A stretch of 24,574 bases of DNA from Streptomyces sp. NRRL F-5630 (GTDB lineage: Bacteria; Actinomycetota; Actinomycetes; Streptomycetales; Streptomycetaceae). The stretch lies in contig NZ_JOGO01000080.1 of assembly GCF_000719475.1 (NCBI RefSeq), forward strand, positions 1-24,574, in the 5' to 3' direction. Below, piece by piece: positions 23,782 through 24,574 of the stretch. The position numbers and the translations under genes were made by a program. The notes below the pieces were generated by a model. That model did not search any database. It was not told the DNA's origin and worked only from the letters and a program-made list of their open reading frames with translations. Position 1 is the stretch's first letter. Every line of letters begins with the position of its first letter.

Positions 23782-24574
23782 TCACGGCCCGGCGCCCACG
23801 GCGCCGACGCAGCGCTCCGGCCAGTGGCCGGTGCCCTCCGGTGCCGCCGAGCGCCCGCGCACGACATCGTCCAGCCGGGCGAGCACGGCCCGATCCGCTT
23901 CGGGATCGGGCGTGGCCGCCGTGGCGGGACCGGTCAGTTCACGCAGAAAAATCTGTACGGAAGGCCCGTCGCGGCGGACGTCCAGCACCCGGAAGAGGGT
24001 CCCCGGGGCGAACACCACCTCCTCGGGCCCACGGCTGTGGTCGGACAACTGCCGTACGCGACGGCCGGTCACCGACCAGATGACATAGCTCCCGCCCGGC
24101 ATCATGGCCGTACGGGTGGGATCGAGCGGCGTGGTGCTCAGCAGGGCCGCGTCGCGCAGCAACGTCCCGCGACGGGGCAGGGCGGGGACGCCGGAGCCGC
24201 CGGCGGTGGGGTCACTGCCCGTGCCGCGCAGCACAGCACCCCGGTAGGACGGCAGCCGGGTCAGCGCCGAGGCCACGCAGGCTCCGTACGGCAACATCCC
24301 CGGATCGTAGTCGCGCAGGGCGCGAGTCACCGCGCCGTGGCTCAACGGGCCCTCGGAGGTGTGCAGATACATGCGCAGTGCGATCAGATCGGCGCGAGCC
24401 GCCTCCTGTTCCCTGCCGCGCAGCGCGGGCATCCGGGCGAGGGAGCGGGCGACGGCGGCGCCGTGCCGGTCCCACATACCCTCCGCGAGCGCGCGGAAGG
24501 CGGTCCGTTCCACCTCGCTGCTGCGGTGTCCGGGGTCCAACGGGACGGGGGGCAGGGGGTCCTGGGGGGCGTGG
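23782..24574 (-). CDS. ADP-ribosyltransferase-like (R-S-E) protein, 5' end missing
   Basis: The frame is open to the window end and reads HAPQDPLPPVP before a TTG at 24540, so the real start is beyond the window. The visible 263 residues contain the three R-S-E marks of mono-ADP-ribosyltransferases in order: Arg in YRGAVLRGTG (24226-24228), Ser in ALLSTTP (24136-24138), and Glu in PEEVVFAPGTLFRVLDV (24019-24021). A helical stretch with DLIALRMYLHTSEGP and ALTRLP precedes them, as in the NAD-binding fold of vertebrate-type ARTs. The usual ExE is PEE, so the first Glu is missing. The C-terminal 50 residues are a short hydrophilic tail. No membrane segment is seen in this part. ADP-ribosylation activity is inference; a toxin, effector or self-modifying role is possible. 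It leads the operon with the lectin gene. Confidence 0.75.
   Translation of the reverse strand, partial: HAPQDPLPPVPLDPGHRSSEVERTAFRALAEGMWDRHGAAVARSLARMPALRGREQEAARADLIALRMYLHTSEGPLSHGAVTRALRDYDPGMLPYGACVASALTRLPSYRGAVLRGTGSDPTAGGSGVPALPRRGTLLRDAALLSTTPLDPTRTAMMPGGSYVIWSVTGRRVRQLSDHSRGPEEVVFAPGTLFRVLDVRRDGPSVQIFLRELTGPATAATPDPEADRAVLARLDDVVRGRSAAPEGTGHWPERCVGAVGAGP

Noticed and set aside
24538..24540. TTG at 24540 as the true start of the ART-like gene
   Set aside because: The frame stays open through a Pro-rich stretch to the window end, and no ribosome site precedes the TTG, so the gene is cut rather than starting here.

Overview
This window looks like chromosomal DNA of a Streptomyces or close actinomycete. 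GC content is very high in every gene. Many ribosome binding sites are AAGGAG-like, and several genes have a -10-like hexamer placed so close to the start codon that a leaderless transcript is likely. The gene families fit as well: a SpoIIE-type phosphatase fused to an anti-sigma-like ATPase, a mycothiol-dependent isomerase-family protein, DUF6458, CsbD, AI-2E, Uma2, SseB, and long fatty acyl-CoA dehydrogenase-like proteins. I see no insertion sequence, prophage, tRNA, rRNA or CRISPR. A near-perfect ParB-binding parS site (13912-13927) suggests the segment lies in the origin-proximal part of the chromosome.

Layout. 1-675: 3' part of a von Willebrand A (TerF-like) protein. 906-5239: methionyl-tRNA synthetase (+), a Uma2-type nuclease-fold protein (-) and aspartyl-tRNA synthetase (-). 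5397-7712: a PAS-GAF-PP2C-ATPase signalling protein, divergent from aspS. 7808-9379: an AI-2E family membrane protein and a CsbD stress protein (both -). 9523-11540: a two-gene operon of a GntR/FCD regulator and a major facilitator transporter with an ATGA overlap. 11673-13771: a mycothiol-dependent isomerase-family protein, a VOC protein and a LURP-one-like protein. 13912-13927: parS. 13972-15801: a thioredoxin/NHL-repeat protein. 16044-17714: a small DUF6458 membrane protein and an M18 aminopeptidase (both -). 17715-18270: a gene-free gap with two unrelated tandem-repeat arrays and a perfect DnaA-box 9-mer between them. 18271-22029: an acyl-CoA dehydrogenase (-), an SseB-domain protein (+), a second VOC protein (-) and an unrecognised protein (+). 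22177-24574: two genes on the minus strand, a protein with the R-S-E signature of an ADP-ribosyltransferase (cut by the window end) followed after 36 bases by a membrane-anchored ricin-type lectin.

How the genes relate. Most of the window is conserved housekeeping or stress-related single genes, each closed by a strong GC hairpin without a T-tract. Clear operons are few: GntR-MFS, and ART-lectin. The ART-lectin pair is the most likely undescribed system: an ADP-ribosyltransferase-like protein co-transcribed with a surface-exposed lectin, the two halves that pierisin-like toxins carry in one chain. The other points worth a second look are the parS site, the repeat arrays, the group of leaderless starts and the non-canonical KMSKS loop of the MetRS.
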